From Ignavibacteriales bacterium (GTDB lineage: Bacteria > Bacteroidota > Ignavibacteria > Ignavibacteriales > Ignavibacteriaceae): a stretch of 64,000 nt of DNA. Below the pieces are notes generated by a model. The model did no database searches and had not been told where the DNA came from. It saw only the letters and a list, made by a program, of their open reading frames with translations. Shown piece by piece: positions 17,499 to 24,700 of this stretch. The stretch lies in NCBI GenBank assembly GCA_015709675.1, contig CP054182.1:1963448-2027447 (forward strand). The letters run 5' to 3'. Numbering within the stretch: the stretch's first letter is position 1; each line of letters begins with the position of its first letter. Position numbers and translations under genes: made by a program.

Positions 17499-17922
17499 TT
17501 TTTATTTCGTTCATCTTAATCAAGGAGATAACCTTTTTTAGTTTTTTTTGAGTTTTATTTTTCAGTTCACATTCCCAAATCACAATTACCTTATAATCCA
17601 ACTTTCCAAGTTCATATTTTTTCTTTTTATCACGTTTTATAGTTAGAGTTATTTTGTTATTCCAATAATCTATTTTGGTTTTTGGAAAGCTGAAGTATTT
17701 ACAATTCTTATGCCCGTGCCAAAAACATCCGTTTACAAAAATAACAGTTTTATATTTTTTCAGTACAATATCTGGTTTACCGGGAAGCGAGGCAACATTC
17801 ACCCTATAGCGGAACCCCTGCGAAAAAAGGTACTTCCTCACGATGAGCTCCGGCTTGGAATCCCGGCTTTTTATCCGGCTCATATTATAACTGCGGGTTG
17901 CTTTGTCGTGAACGTCTGCCAC
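17491..17922 (-). CDS. vsr: Very short patch repair endonuclease (Vsr)
   Basis: A 143-residue mismatch endonuclease that nicks next to T:G mismatches arising from deamination of 5-methylcytosine, so limiting mutation caused by the neighbouring methyltransferase. It has the family N terminus DVHDKATRSYNMSRIKSRDSKPE, the catalytic Asp51 in LPGKPDIV, and the zinc and active-site segment VNGCFWHGHKNC (64-75). The start is GTG. It is the first gene of the operon, overlapping the methyltransferase start by eight bases. The C terminus is Lys-rich. Confidence 0.95.
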   Translation of the reverse strand: MADVHDKATRSYNMSRIKSRDSKPELIVRKYLFSQGFRYRVNVASLPGKPDIVLKKYKTVIFVNGCFWHGHKNCKYFSFPKTKIDYWNNKITLTIKRDKKKKYELGKLDYKVIVIWECELKNKTQKKLKKVISLIKMNEIKNV

Positions 17923-17970
17923 GAGAGTATAAATATTCCGTTACTTAATAGATGGTTCAGTCAAATATCG

Positions 17971-17978
17971 CAAAAATA
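17971..17978 (-). promoter_or_regulatory. Candidate -7 box for the restriction-modification operon
   Basis: Minus-strand TATTTTTG, an exact match to TAnnTTTG, lies 48 bases upstream of the vsr GTG. No convincing -33 TTTG element is seen at the right distance, so the call is tentative. Confidence 0.4.
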
Positions 17979-18168
17979 TTTTTACGAAATTACCTAAAGT
18001 TTCGGAATTCTCCATTTTTGGTTGTCAATTCTCAACTTTCAATTCTCAATTTATTTTATCCTTTTCATCCTTAAATCGTGTTCCGGTACTTCATGTCATC
18101 CCTCCGGGATTTTTGGGGTTATGATTATAATCAGGGTGTTATTAATATGTCACCCCGACGAGTCGGGG

Positions 18169-18330
18169 TTCAGGAAACGACTATGGGGGGATTTTCTTTT
18201 GCTGCCAATCTGTGATTCCTCCGGAATCAGTTCAACTTTCCGGCTCCCTTCCCTTTTTTGGGATTGAAAACTCCGACTTGCCGGAGGAAGGGCTGGGGCC
18301 TGCCCCGACGAAGTCGGGGATGAGGTTTTT
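18169..18330 (+). repeat. Direct repeat, copy 1 (about 162 bp)
   Basis: This stretch, starting TTCAGGAAACGACTAT and ending in GTCGGGGATGAGG, recurs at 18,975-19,136 with an offset of exactly 806 bases, no gaps and only a handful of substitutions. It contains the palindrome CCCCGACGAAGTCGGGG. It is not coding in any consistent way. Confidence 0.9.
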
Positions 18331-18974
18331 CCTCCGGAATCAAATCAATGTACAATGAACAATGTACAATTTTCCGGAAGCCCCCTCTTTTTCCTTCAGG
18401 GCTGATTAGATGCAAAGTGATATATTCCCACATACATGGACTAAAAATTGAAGCTAAATCTTAGGAAAGAGAGGGGGTTGGGGGGTGAGTTTCTTCCTCG
18501 GGTATAAGATAAGGCAAAGGGAAACAAAGGTCGTCATTTTCTACTGGGAGCAGAAAAGGTGAGCGGGTTGTGCATCGGTCATCGTTTTCTGCCAGATCAA
18601 TTTACAATGTACAATGAACAATGTACAATGTACAATTTTCCGGAAGTCCCCTCTTTTTCCTTCAGGGTTGACATGGATGCAAAATGATAAATCCCCACAT
18701 ATCCGTACTAAAAACGGAAGCCATATTTTAGGAAAGAGAGGGGGAATTGGGCTTGTTCCGACGTGTCGGAAGGTGAGTTTCTTCCTCCGGAATCAGAACA
18801 ATGTACAATTTATAATGAACAATGTACGATTTCCGGCTTCTTTTCACGGACAGGTCGGGGGTTTGAGGAGATTGTTGTGTATCAGTATTTTATTAACGGG
18901 TCATCCCGACTCGTCGGGAGTTCAGGGGGAGGTCTTGAAGCGTTTTATTATTAACAGGCCACCCCCTCCGGGGG

Positions 18975-19136
18975 TTCAGGAAACGACTATTGGTGGATTT
19001 TCTTTTGCTGCCAATTTGTGATTCCTTCGGAATCAGTTCAACTTTCCGGCTCCCTTCTCTTTTTTGGGATTGAAAACTCCGACTTGCCGGAGGAAGGGCT
19101 GGGGCCTGCCCCGACGAAGTCGGGGATGAGGTTTTC
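18975..19136 (+). repeat. Direct repeat, copy 2 (about 162 bp), next to the hrcA promoter
   Basis: Second copy of the element at 18,169. It ends only 56 bases before the hrcA start codon and about 26 bases before the hrcA -7 box, so it forms the immediate upstream boundary of the heat-shock operon. A long in-frame extension of hrcA reads through it; that extension is not part of the protein. Confidence 0.9.
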
Positions 19137-19161
19137 TCCCCTGAAAAAACGGCAATTTTGC

Positions 19162-19169
19162 TATATTTG
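19162..19169 (+). promoter_or_regulatory. -7 box of the hrcA-grpE-dnaJ operon
   Basis: TATATTTG is an exact TAnnTTTG match, 22 bases upstream of the hrcA GTG, implying a very short leader. No CIRCE inverted repeat (TTAGCACTC...GAGTGCTAA) is seen in the interval from 19,137 to 19,192. Confidence 0.5.
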
Positions 19170-19191
19170 CACAGTAAAAATTAAAAATTTT

Positions 19192-20235
19192 GTGAACAGG
19201 GATCAGCTTAACGACCGCGAACAGAGTATTCTCCGTTACATTGTGCAGCAGTTCATCCTGACTGCCGTTCCTGTTGGTTCGAGGAACATAACGAAGAGGT
19301 ATGATATCGGATATTCTCCGGCGACGGTGAGGAATATCATGTCCGATCTGGAGGAGTCCGGCTTTATTGGTCATCCCCACACTTCCGCGGGAAGGGTGCC
19401 GACCGATAAGGGGTACCGCTTTTATGTGGACCTGCTGATGAACCGGGATGAAATTGATGACCTGGCCCGCAGAACCATTAACAGCAGTCTGGAGAAGGTG
19501 AAGAATGAGCCGGAAGAGCTGCTCACCACGGTCTCCCGCATCCTCAGCTCCATTACCAATCAGCTTGCCTGCGTGGTTTACCCGAAGCTGGATACCGGTG
19601 TTCTGGAAAAAATCCAGCTGGTAAAGATTACCTCCAGCCGCATTATGGCTGTGATTACCATAAAGCTTGGCCTGGTTAAGACCATCACTCTGGAGGTCTC
19701 GGGCGAGATTAAGGATGAGCAGCTTGCTGTAATACAGTCCCTGCTGAATGAACGCCTGGCGGGACTTTCACTGGCTGAGATACGTTCCACCTTCAGGGAA
19801 AGAATGCGCGATGTGCCGCAGCAGGAAAGTGAAATTTACACCGTCTTTTTTGATTCGGTTGACCGCATCTTCAGCGACGGAGTGCAGGGGGATAAGATAT
19901 ATATATCCGGAACGAGGCATCTGATCCGCCAGCCGGAGTTTGAGTCGCCGGAAAAAATCCAGAATGTGGTTGACCTGATTGAGGATAAGGATATCCTGCT
20001 GCATGTGTTTGAAAAATCCAACGAAGGAAGCGGCGATCAGGTGATTGTTTCCATCGGCAAGGAAAATGAACTCCCGCGGCTGGATGATTATAGCCTGGTC
20101 ACCAAGGAGTATCTCATCGGAGACGTGAAAGGGCGGCTCGGTATTATCGGGCCCAAGAGGATGGAGTATGCCAAAATTGTGGCGATGGTTGATTATATAT
20201 CCCTGGTCTTAACCGACTCACTGAAAAAAACGTAA
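19192..20235 (+). CDS. hrcA: Heat-inducible transcription repressor HrcA
   Basis: HrcA represses chaperone operons by binding the CIRCE operator. From the GTG at 19,192 the protein is 347 residues, the normal family length. It begins VNRDQLNDREQSILRYIVQQFI and contains the winged-helix segment SPATVRNIMSDLEESGFI with the following HPHTSAGRVPTDKGYRFYVD, which is characteristic of HrcA. An upstream ATG at 19,018 would add 58 residues encoded by the direct repeat and can be rejected. It is the first gene of hrcA-grpE-dnaJ. The absence of a visible CIRCE upstream is notable. Confidence 0.95.
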   Translation: MNRDQLNDREQSILRYIVQQFILTAVPVGSRNITKRYDIGYSPATVRNIMSDLEESGFIGHPHTSAGRVPTDKGYRFYVDLLMNRDEIDDLARRTINSSLEKVKNEPEELLTTVSRILSSITNQLACVVYPKLDTGVLEKIQLVKITSSRIMAVITIKLGLVKTITLEVSGEIKDEQLAVIQSLLNERLAGLSLAEIRSTFRERMRDVPQQESEIYTVFFDSVDRIFSDGVQGDKIYISGTRHLIRQPEFESPEKIQNVVDLIEDKDILLHVFEKSNEGSGDQVIVSIGKENELPRLDDYSLVTKEYLIGDVKGRLGIIGPKRMEYAKIVAMVDYISLVLTDSLKKT

Positions 20236-20247
20236 AAAGAAATTTTT

Positions 20248-20964
20248 GTGACAGTAAATGATTCCATGAAAGAGATGAACGAAAAGGAAAAACCAGAAGA
20301 GCAGAACAGCGAAGCGGCCGGGGCTGAAACCCCGCTGCAGGAGGAGGGCATTCCTTCCTTAAACACTGAACTGATTGATGAGATTGCTTACAGGGATACC
20401 CTGAAGCAGGATTTTGACGCGCTCACGGCTAAATATAATGAGCTGGCAGAACGCACTGAGCTTGCTGAAAAAAACTATGAAGAAGCTAACGGCAAGTATA
20501 TGCGGCTTCGCGCTGAGTTTGATAATTATAAGAGAAGAACACAGCAGGAGAAGGAAAAGGATTTTAAGTACGCGGCCGAGTCGTTCCTCCGCAAACTGAT
20601 ACCCGTGGTGGATGATTTTGACCGTTCGATGCAGTTTGTTGAGTCGGGCGCCGACCCTGCAAAACTGGCCGAAGGTATTAAGCTTGTATATGACAAGCTG
20701 CAGAAAACCCTGGCTGAGGAGCAGGTGAAAAAATTTGAATCGCTGCATAAGCCCTTTGATGTGGAGTATCACATCGCGCTGATGAAGCAGCCGAGCGCGG
20801 AGCATCCGACCGATACGGTTGTGCAGGAGTTCCTCCCCGGATATATGTATAAGGATAAAATTCTGCGTCACGCGCAGGTGGTGGTCTCAGAGCATCCTGA
20901 AGAGGCGGAAGCACAGGGCTCCGGTAATGCTGAAAACGGAACATCTTCTGAGGGAAGCAACTGA
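20248..20964 (+). CDS. grpE: Nucleotide exchange factor GrpE
   Basis: A 238-residue co-chaperone that releases ADP from DnaK. An acidic, disordered N-terminal tail (residues 1-45) leads into a long coiled coil (about 50-110, containing [25 protein letters not shown]) and the beta-wing domain with [22 protein letters not shown] and [25 protein letters not shown]. The start is GTG at 20,248 (an ATG six codons later is an alternative). It lies 12 bases after hrcA and 2 bases before dnaJ. dnaK itself is not in the window. Confidence 0.95.
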   Translation: MTVNDSMKEMNEKEKPEEQNSEAAGAETPLQEEGIPSLNTELIDEIAYRDTLKQDFDALTAKYNELAERTELAEKNYEEANGKYMRLRAEFDNYKRRTQQEKEKDFKYAAESFLRKLIPVVDDFDRSMQFVESGADPAKLAEGIKLVYDKLQKTLAEEQVKKFESLHKPFDVEYHIALMKQPSAEHPTDTVVQEFLPGYMYKDKILRHAQVVVSEHPEEAEAQGSGNAENGTSSEGSN

Positions 20965-20966
20965 CC

Positions 20967-22112
20967 ATGCAGAAAAGAGATTATTATGAAATACTTGGCA
21001 TCGGGCGGGATGCTTCCAAGGATGATATAAAGAAGGCGTACCGCAAGCTGGCCATGCAGTATCATCCGGACCGCAATCCTGATGATAAATCAGCAGAAGA
21101 AAAATTCAAGGAAGCCACCGAGGCCTATGAAGTGCTGAGCGATGATGAAAAGCGCCAGCGCTATAATCAGTTCGGTCACGCTGGCCTGAAGGGGGGGCAG
21201 GATTTCCACGGCTTCTCGAACATGAACGATATCTTCAGCCGCTTTTCCGATATTTTTGGTTCCTCCTCCATCTTTGATGAATTCTTCGGGCAGGGGGGCG
21301 GCGCTCAGCGGCAGGGGAGAAGAAGAGGGCAGGGGGTACCCGGGAGCGACCTCCGCGTTACTCTTAAACTCACCCTTGAAGAAATTGCAACCGGCGTAAC
21401 CAAAAAAATTAAGTTGAAGAAATTTATCCGCTGCGGCAAATGCAGCGGTAAGGGCTCAGACGGCGGCTCAAGCGCCAAAACCTGTCCGGCTTGTAACGGT
21501 CAGGGGGAGGTGCGCCAGGTCTCCCGTTCGGTCTTCGGGCAGTTTGTGAATATTACCACCTGCGCCAACTGTAACGGCGAGGGTACCGTGATTGACAAGC
21601 CATGCGTTACCTGCAAAGGGGACGGCCGTGTGCAGTCGGAAGAAACGCTGGAGATTCAGGTGCCGGCCGGTGTCAGCAATGACAGTTACATGACCCTGCG
21701 GGGCCAGGGGAATGCCGGTATCCGCGGCGGGCAGAATGGTGATGTGATTGTGGTATTTCAGGAGATACGCCATGAGCATTTTGAGCGTGACGGCGATGAT
21801 GTGATTTATAATCTCCTCCTCAGCTTCCCTGATCTGGTGATGGGCACCGAGGTGGAGGTACCTACCCTTAAAGGGAAGGTAAAGCTGACCATTGATCCGG
21901 GCTCTCAGCCAGGCAAGTTCCTCAGGATGAAGGATAAGGGAATTCCGCACGTTAACCGAGGCGGCACGGGGGATCAGCTGGTCCGGCTGAATGTGGTTGT
22001 CCCGAAAAAAGTGAATTCAAAAGAGAAGGATCTGCTGAGGGAGCTTGCTGATATGCCGAACATAAAGGCGCCGGGAAGCGGAGAGAGTGAAAAAAAATCG
22101 AAGTGGTTCTGA
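20967..22112 (+). CDS. dnaJ: Chaperone DnaJ
   Basis: A 381-residue class A J-protein that delivers substrates to DnaK and stimulates its ATPase. The J domain occupies residues 1-70 with the essential HPD motif in [10 protein letters not shown] Gly/Phe-rich stretch with an Arg/Gly/Gln-rich run ([14 protein letters not shown]) follows. Then come four CxxCxGxG zinc-binding repeats ([32 protein letters not shown]) and the substrate-binding C-terminal domains. Length and motifs are complete. Confidence 0.97.
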   Translation: MQKRDYYEILGIGRDASKDDIKKAYRKLAMQYHPDRNPDDKSAEEKFKEATEAYEVLSDDEKRQRYNQFGHAGLKGGQDFHGFSNMNDIFSRFSDIFGSSSIFDEFFGQGGGAQRQGRRRGQGVPGSDLRVTLKLTLEEIATGVTKKIKLKKFIRCGKCSGKGSDGGSSAKTCPACNGQGEVRQVSRSVFGQFVNITTCANCNGEGTVIDKPCVTCKGDGRVQSEETLEIQVPAGVSNDSYMTLRGQGNAGIRGGQNGDVIVVFQEIRHEHFERDGDDVIYNLLLSFPDLVMGTEVEVPTLKGKVKLTIDPGSQPGKFLRMKDKGIPHVNRGGTGDQLVRLNVVVPKKVNSKEKDLLRELADMPNIKAPGSGESEKKSKWF

Positions 22113-22134
22113 TCTGAGGGGGTAGAGGCCGGGC

Positions 22135-22620
22135 GTGATCAGAAAACTGAGCCGTAAATTCAGTCTCACAGGGCATGAGACAGCCGCTCTGCTGATTATG
22201 CTTGGTTTTGTGCTGGGGGGTATGCTGCTAAGCGGCTTTAAGGAGAGGGGTGATTCCCCCTCTTTTGATTATTCAGGGGAGGAGGAGCTCTTCCGGCAGC
22301 TTGCTGAAGGAGATTATCCGCAAAATAACAAAGAAATAATCGGCGGGGATATTGACTCTCTGTCCGTTGTTTCGGAATTTAACAAGGATAATCTTAAAAA
22401 AAATAAAACTGAGAAACTGGTCTCAGGTCAGAAGCTAAATATAAACACCGCTGATCTTGAGGAATTGTGCAGACTCCCCGGCATCGGGGAAAAAACGGCG
22501 CAAAAGATTATCCGGCTGCGCAGCCGTCTTGGTTCATTTTCGTCGGTTAATCAGCTCCTTTCCGTGCAAGGTATAGGAGAAAAAAAACTGGAACAGATAA
22601 AACCTTATTTAAGTTTTTAA
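22135..22620 (+). CDS. ComEA-like helix-hairpin-helix DNA-binding protein
   Basis: A 161-residue protein with one N-terminal membrane segment (about residues 17-35, LLIMLGFVLGGMLLSGF), a low-complexity linker, and a C-terminal helix-hairpin-helix pair beginning at KLNINTADLEELCRLPGIGEKTAQKI and repeating in LLSVQGIGEKKLEQI. This is the layout of ComEA, which binds incoming double-stranded DNA during natural transformation. The start is GTG. The genes after it encode a pilin-like protein and a PilM-like ATPase, in keeping with a DNA-uptake or type IV pilus setting. Confidence 0.85.
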   Translation: MIRKLSRKFSLTGHETAALLIMLGFVLGGMLLSGFKERGDSPSFDYSGEEELFRQLAEGDYPQNNKEIIGGDIDSLSVVSEFNKDNLKKNKTEKLVSGQKLNINTADLEELCRLPGIGEKTAQKIIRLRSRLGSFSSVNQLLSVQGIGEKKLEQIKPYLSF

Positions 22621-22632
22621 CACGGAGTAAAC

Positions 22633-23190
22633 ATGGCAGAAGTTAAAGATCCCTGGTATCTTCACCTGGGCTTGTATGTGATAATCATTCTGATGGTTGG
22701 TTATCTCGCTAAGATAGCAATTATTGACCCGCAGGAGATTGTCGCTTACGAAAAATACTGCAAGGATGAGTCCCGCCTGAGAATGAAGAACCTGAAAGAA
22801 GCTCAGGTGCTTTATTATATGAAAAACGGCAAATATACCAATGAGTTTGATTCTCTTTACAACTTCATTAAAAATGATCCGTTTGTTCAGGGTGTTATCA
22901 ACGGATTTGACACCATCATGCAGAGATCTACCAATCCTTTCCTGAAACTTACACATGGCGAGTTCACTCCGGAAAGTCTGCGCACTGCTCCCAAATCAGG
23001 CATTGCCTATACCATTGAAATTGATACCAGCATCACGTTTGATTCTGTTATCAATCAGAATAAAAAACTTCTCAGAATAGATACGGTGAAGAAAATCGGA
23101 ACCCGGTATGTTATTGAGGATCCGGACGGCTACGGCAGAATCGGCGATCTGAATAACGATGCTCTGAAAAACACCGCTTCCTGGGAATAA
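22633..23190 (+). CDS. Membrane-anchored protein of unknown family, pilin-like in layout
   Basis: A 185-residue protein with a single transmembrane segment near the N terminus (HLGLYVIIILMVGYLAKIAI) and an extracytoplasmic domain containing RMKNLKEAQVLYYMKNGKYTNEFDSLYNFIK, a pattern (residue pairs typical of pseudopilin helix alpha-1 followed by NGKYT) often seen in pilin-like proteins. There is no classical prepilin peptidase site before the membrane helix. It lies 12 bases after the comEA-like gene and 9 bases before the pilM-like gene. No firm family recognition. Confidence 0.75.
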   Translation: MAEVKDPWYLHLGLYVIIILMVGYLAKIAIIDPQEIVAYEKYCKDESRLRMKNLKEAQVLYYMKNGKYTNEFDSLYNFIKNDPFVQGVINGFDTIMQRSTNPFLKLTHGEFTPESLRTAPKSGIAYTIEIDTSITFDSVINQNKKLLRIDTVKKIGTRYVIEDPDGYGRIGDLNNDALKNTASWE

Positions 23191-23199
23191 CAGCTCCGG

Positions 23200-24129
23200 A
23201 TGCCCTCCTTGGATGACCGGATAGGAATTTCTGTTTCTTCCCAGAAGATTCAGGTTGTTGAGGTAGGGTTTCAGGATGGCGGAAGGCTTCTTAATCATAT
23301 TGATGAAGCTCTTCTTCCCGCTCCGCTGAATTTTTTAACAGACAAAGAGGCCGTTCTGATGAGCGGCCTTCAGTCTGCCTTTAACCTCCTTGCCGAACGC
23401 ACAAACCTGAAAAACCGTCAGGTATATATTTCGCTCCCTCCCGAGTTTTTCTACAGTTTTACCGTACCGGCTGATCAGACCATTGTCCGTCAGGATTTAA
23501 TTGATAACTTCCGTTGGGAGTTCGCAGTGCTCTACCCGTTCCTCACCGCGGAGGATTATTCCCTTAATTACTACGAAATTGACCGCCCCGGTTCCCTGAG
23601 CAAGGAGCGCCGTGTGATTGTATTTGCCCTTTCACGGAAGATAATCAATCTGCTTATCATGGTCTGCCGCAGGAATAATCTTGAAATAAAACTGATTGAC
23701 CACTCTCACTTCTCCGCCGATAAATCTATTCTGATGAACCGCCCCGAGCTGCTGAGCAGTTCTCTTATTAGTGTATGTGTAAGCACCGGTTTCTTCAGTG
23801 TTGAATATCTTGAAGAGGGGAAGCCGCAGTATTTCAGCGGCAGGGCGTTTGATTCTATGCATAATTTCCTGCAGCTGCTTTCAGAAGAACTGCAGATGAT
23901 GAGTGACTCAGGCCGTCAGCTGAACAAGCTCGAAAACTTTTTCCTCACCGGTGACTCTCTTGCCGAGCCGATGCTCACCGCGGTAAGAAATGCAACGCGG
24001 TTTCCGTTTCAGATGATTAACCCGTTCTCTGCTTTAATCCTCGGCGGTGCCGGTCTGAATAAGGAACTGCTCCACTCCCGGAACTATAATTTTAACGCGG
24101 CTGCCGGGCTCTGCTACCGTCTTATATAA
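23200..24129 (+). CDS. PilM-like actin-fold protein
   Basis: A 309-residue protein with the actin-like nucleotide-binding layout of PilM/FtsA relatives: an N-terminal phosphate-1 strand (RIGISVSSQKIQVVEVG), a central pair (SSSLISVCVSTGFFSVEYLEEGKP), an adenosine-type strand (LENFFLTGDSLAEP) and a final FNAAAGLCYR helix that closely resembles the PilM ending (AAGLALR). PilM is the cytoplasmic platform of the type IV pilus inner-membrane complex. The usual PilN, PilO and PilQ partners are not next to it here, so the function is suggested rather than shown. Confidence 0.75.
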   Translation: MPSLDDRIGISVSSQKIQVVEVGFQDGGRLLNHIDEALLPAPLNFLTDKEAVLMSGLQSAFNLLAERTNLKNRQVYISLPPEFFYSFTVPADQTIVRQDLIDNFRWEFAVLYPFLTAEDYSLNYYEIDRPGSLSKERRVIVFALSRKIINLLIMVCRRNNLEIKLIDHSHFSADKSILMNRPELLSSSLISVCVSTGFFSVEYLEEGKPQYFSGRAFDSMHNFLQLLSEELQMMSDSGRQLNKLENFFLTGDSLAEPMLTAVRNATRFPFQMINPFSALILGGAGLNKELLHSRNYNFNAAAGLCYRLI

Positions 24130-24142
24130 GAGTTCCGCCGCC

Positions 24143-24700
24143 ATGCGCCTGAGAATCATCACCGGAAAATACGGCGGCAGGTTTATTGAAGCCCCCGCCA
24201 CCAACGACACACGCCCCACTACCGAAAAGAACCGCGGAGCAATATATAACATCCTTTCCAACATGATTGATTTTGAGGATATCACCGGTGCTGATCTTTA
24301 CGCAGGCTCCGGCGCTCTCGGCTTTGAGATGGTAAGCCGCGGTGCAGCTCTGGTGCACTTTGTTGAAAAGAGCGCAAAGGTGGCGCGGAATCTGGAAAGG
24401 AATATCGAAACCCTTAAAGCTGAAATCCACTGCGCGGTTCATCTGCGGGCCTGCACCGATTTTATCAGAGGATACTCCGGCACGCCTCTTTCGCTGATTG
24501 TGGCTGACCCTCCCTTTTTTCAGTATGATATATATCAGGTATTTGAGGCGGTCCGGTCTTCAAACGTTCTGGCTCCTGAAGGAATCTTTCTTGTTGAGCG
24601 CTCTGTGCAGACTGCTGAAAAAGACCAGGAGCACTTCCGGCTTGAACCGTACCGCAGGATGGGGGATTCTCTTATTTATATATACCGCAATGAAGCGTAA
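24143..24700 (+). CDS. rsmD: 16S rRNA (guanine(966)-N2)-methyltransferase RsmD
   Basis: A 185-residue SAM-dependent methyltransferase acting on 16S rRNA in the assembled 30S subunit. It begins [18 protein letters not shown] and has the RsmD signature TRPTTEKNRGAIYNIL, the SAM motif DLYAGSGALGFE at about residues 51-62 and the catalytic DPPF at about 121-124 (equivalent to NPPY). Its last 11 bases overlap the start of the next gene in another frame. Confidence 0.95.
   Translation: MRLRIITGKYGGRFIEAPATNDTRPTTEKNRGAIYNILSNMIDFEDITGADLYAGSGALGFEMVSRGAALVHFVEKSAKVARNLERNIETLKAEIHCAVHLRACTDFIRGYSGTPLSLIVADPPFFQYDIYQVFEAVRSSNVLAPEGIFLVERSVQTAEKDQEHFRLEPYRRMGDSLIYIYRNEA

Larger units (their letters stand above)
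18022..19136 (-). repeat. Repeat block: inverted copies of the 10-kb repeat family plus GC palindromes
   Basis: No real gene is present. Reverse-complement copies of the 10-kb family occur at about 18,370-18,500 (TTCCGGAAGCCCCCTC, then GGAAAGAGAGGGGGTTGGGG) and 18,635-18,790 (including the variant with the TTCCGACGTGTCGGAA palindrome). A linker containing GCACAACCCGCTC (reverse complement of 18,540-18,600) also matches the 10.7-kb block. Interspersed are short palindromes in similar settings: CCCCGACGAGTCGGGG (18,153), CCCGACTCGTCGGGA (18,905), CCCCTCCGGGGG (18,963), each followed by TTCAGG. Word repeats of the CAATGTACAATG kind fill the gaps at 18,345, 18,605 and 18,800. Confidence 0.85.

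Noticed and set aside
18227-19021. Small open frames in the 18-19 kb block and the 58-residue N-terminal extension of hrcA
   Set aside because: They are translations of repeats, and identical segments appear in both copies of the direct repeat; HrcA homology begins at the GTG at 19,192.
24498-24689. N-terminal extension of the FG-GAP protein
   Set aside because: It overlaps rsmD in another frame and would place the signal peptide internally; ATG at 24,690 is the natural start.
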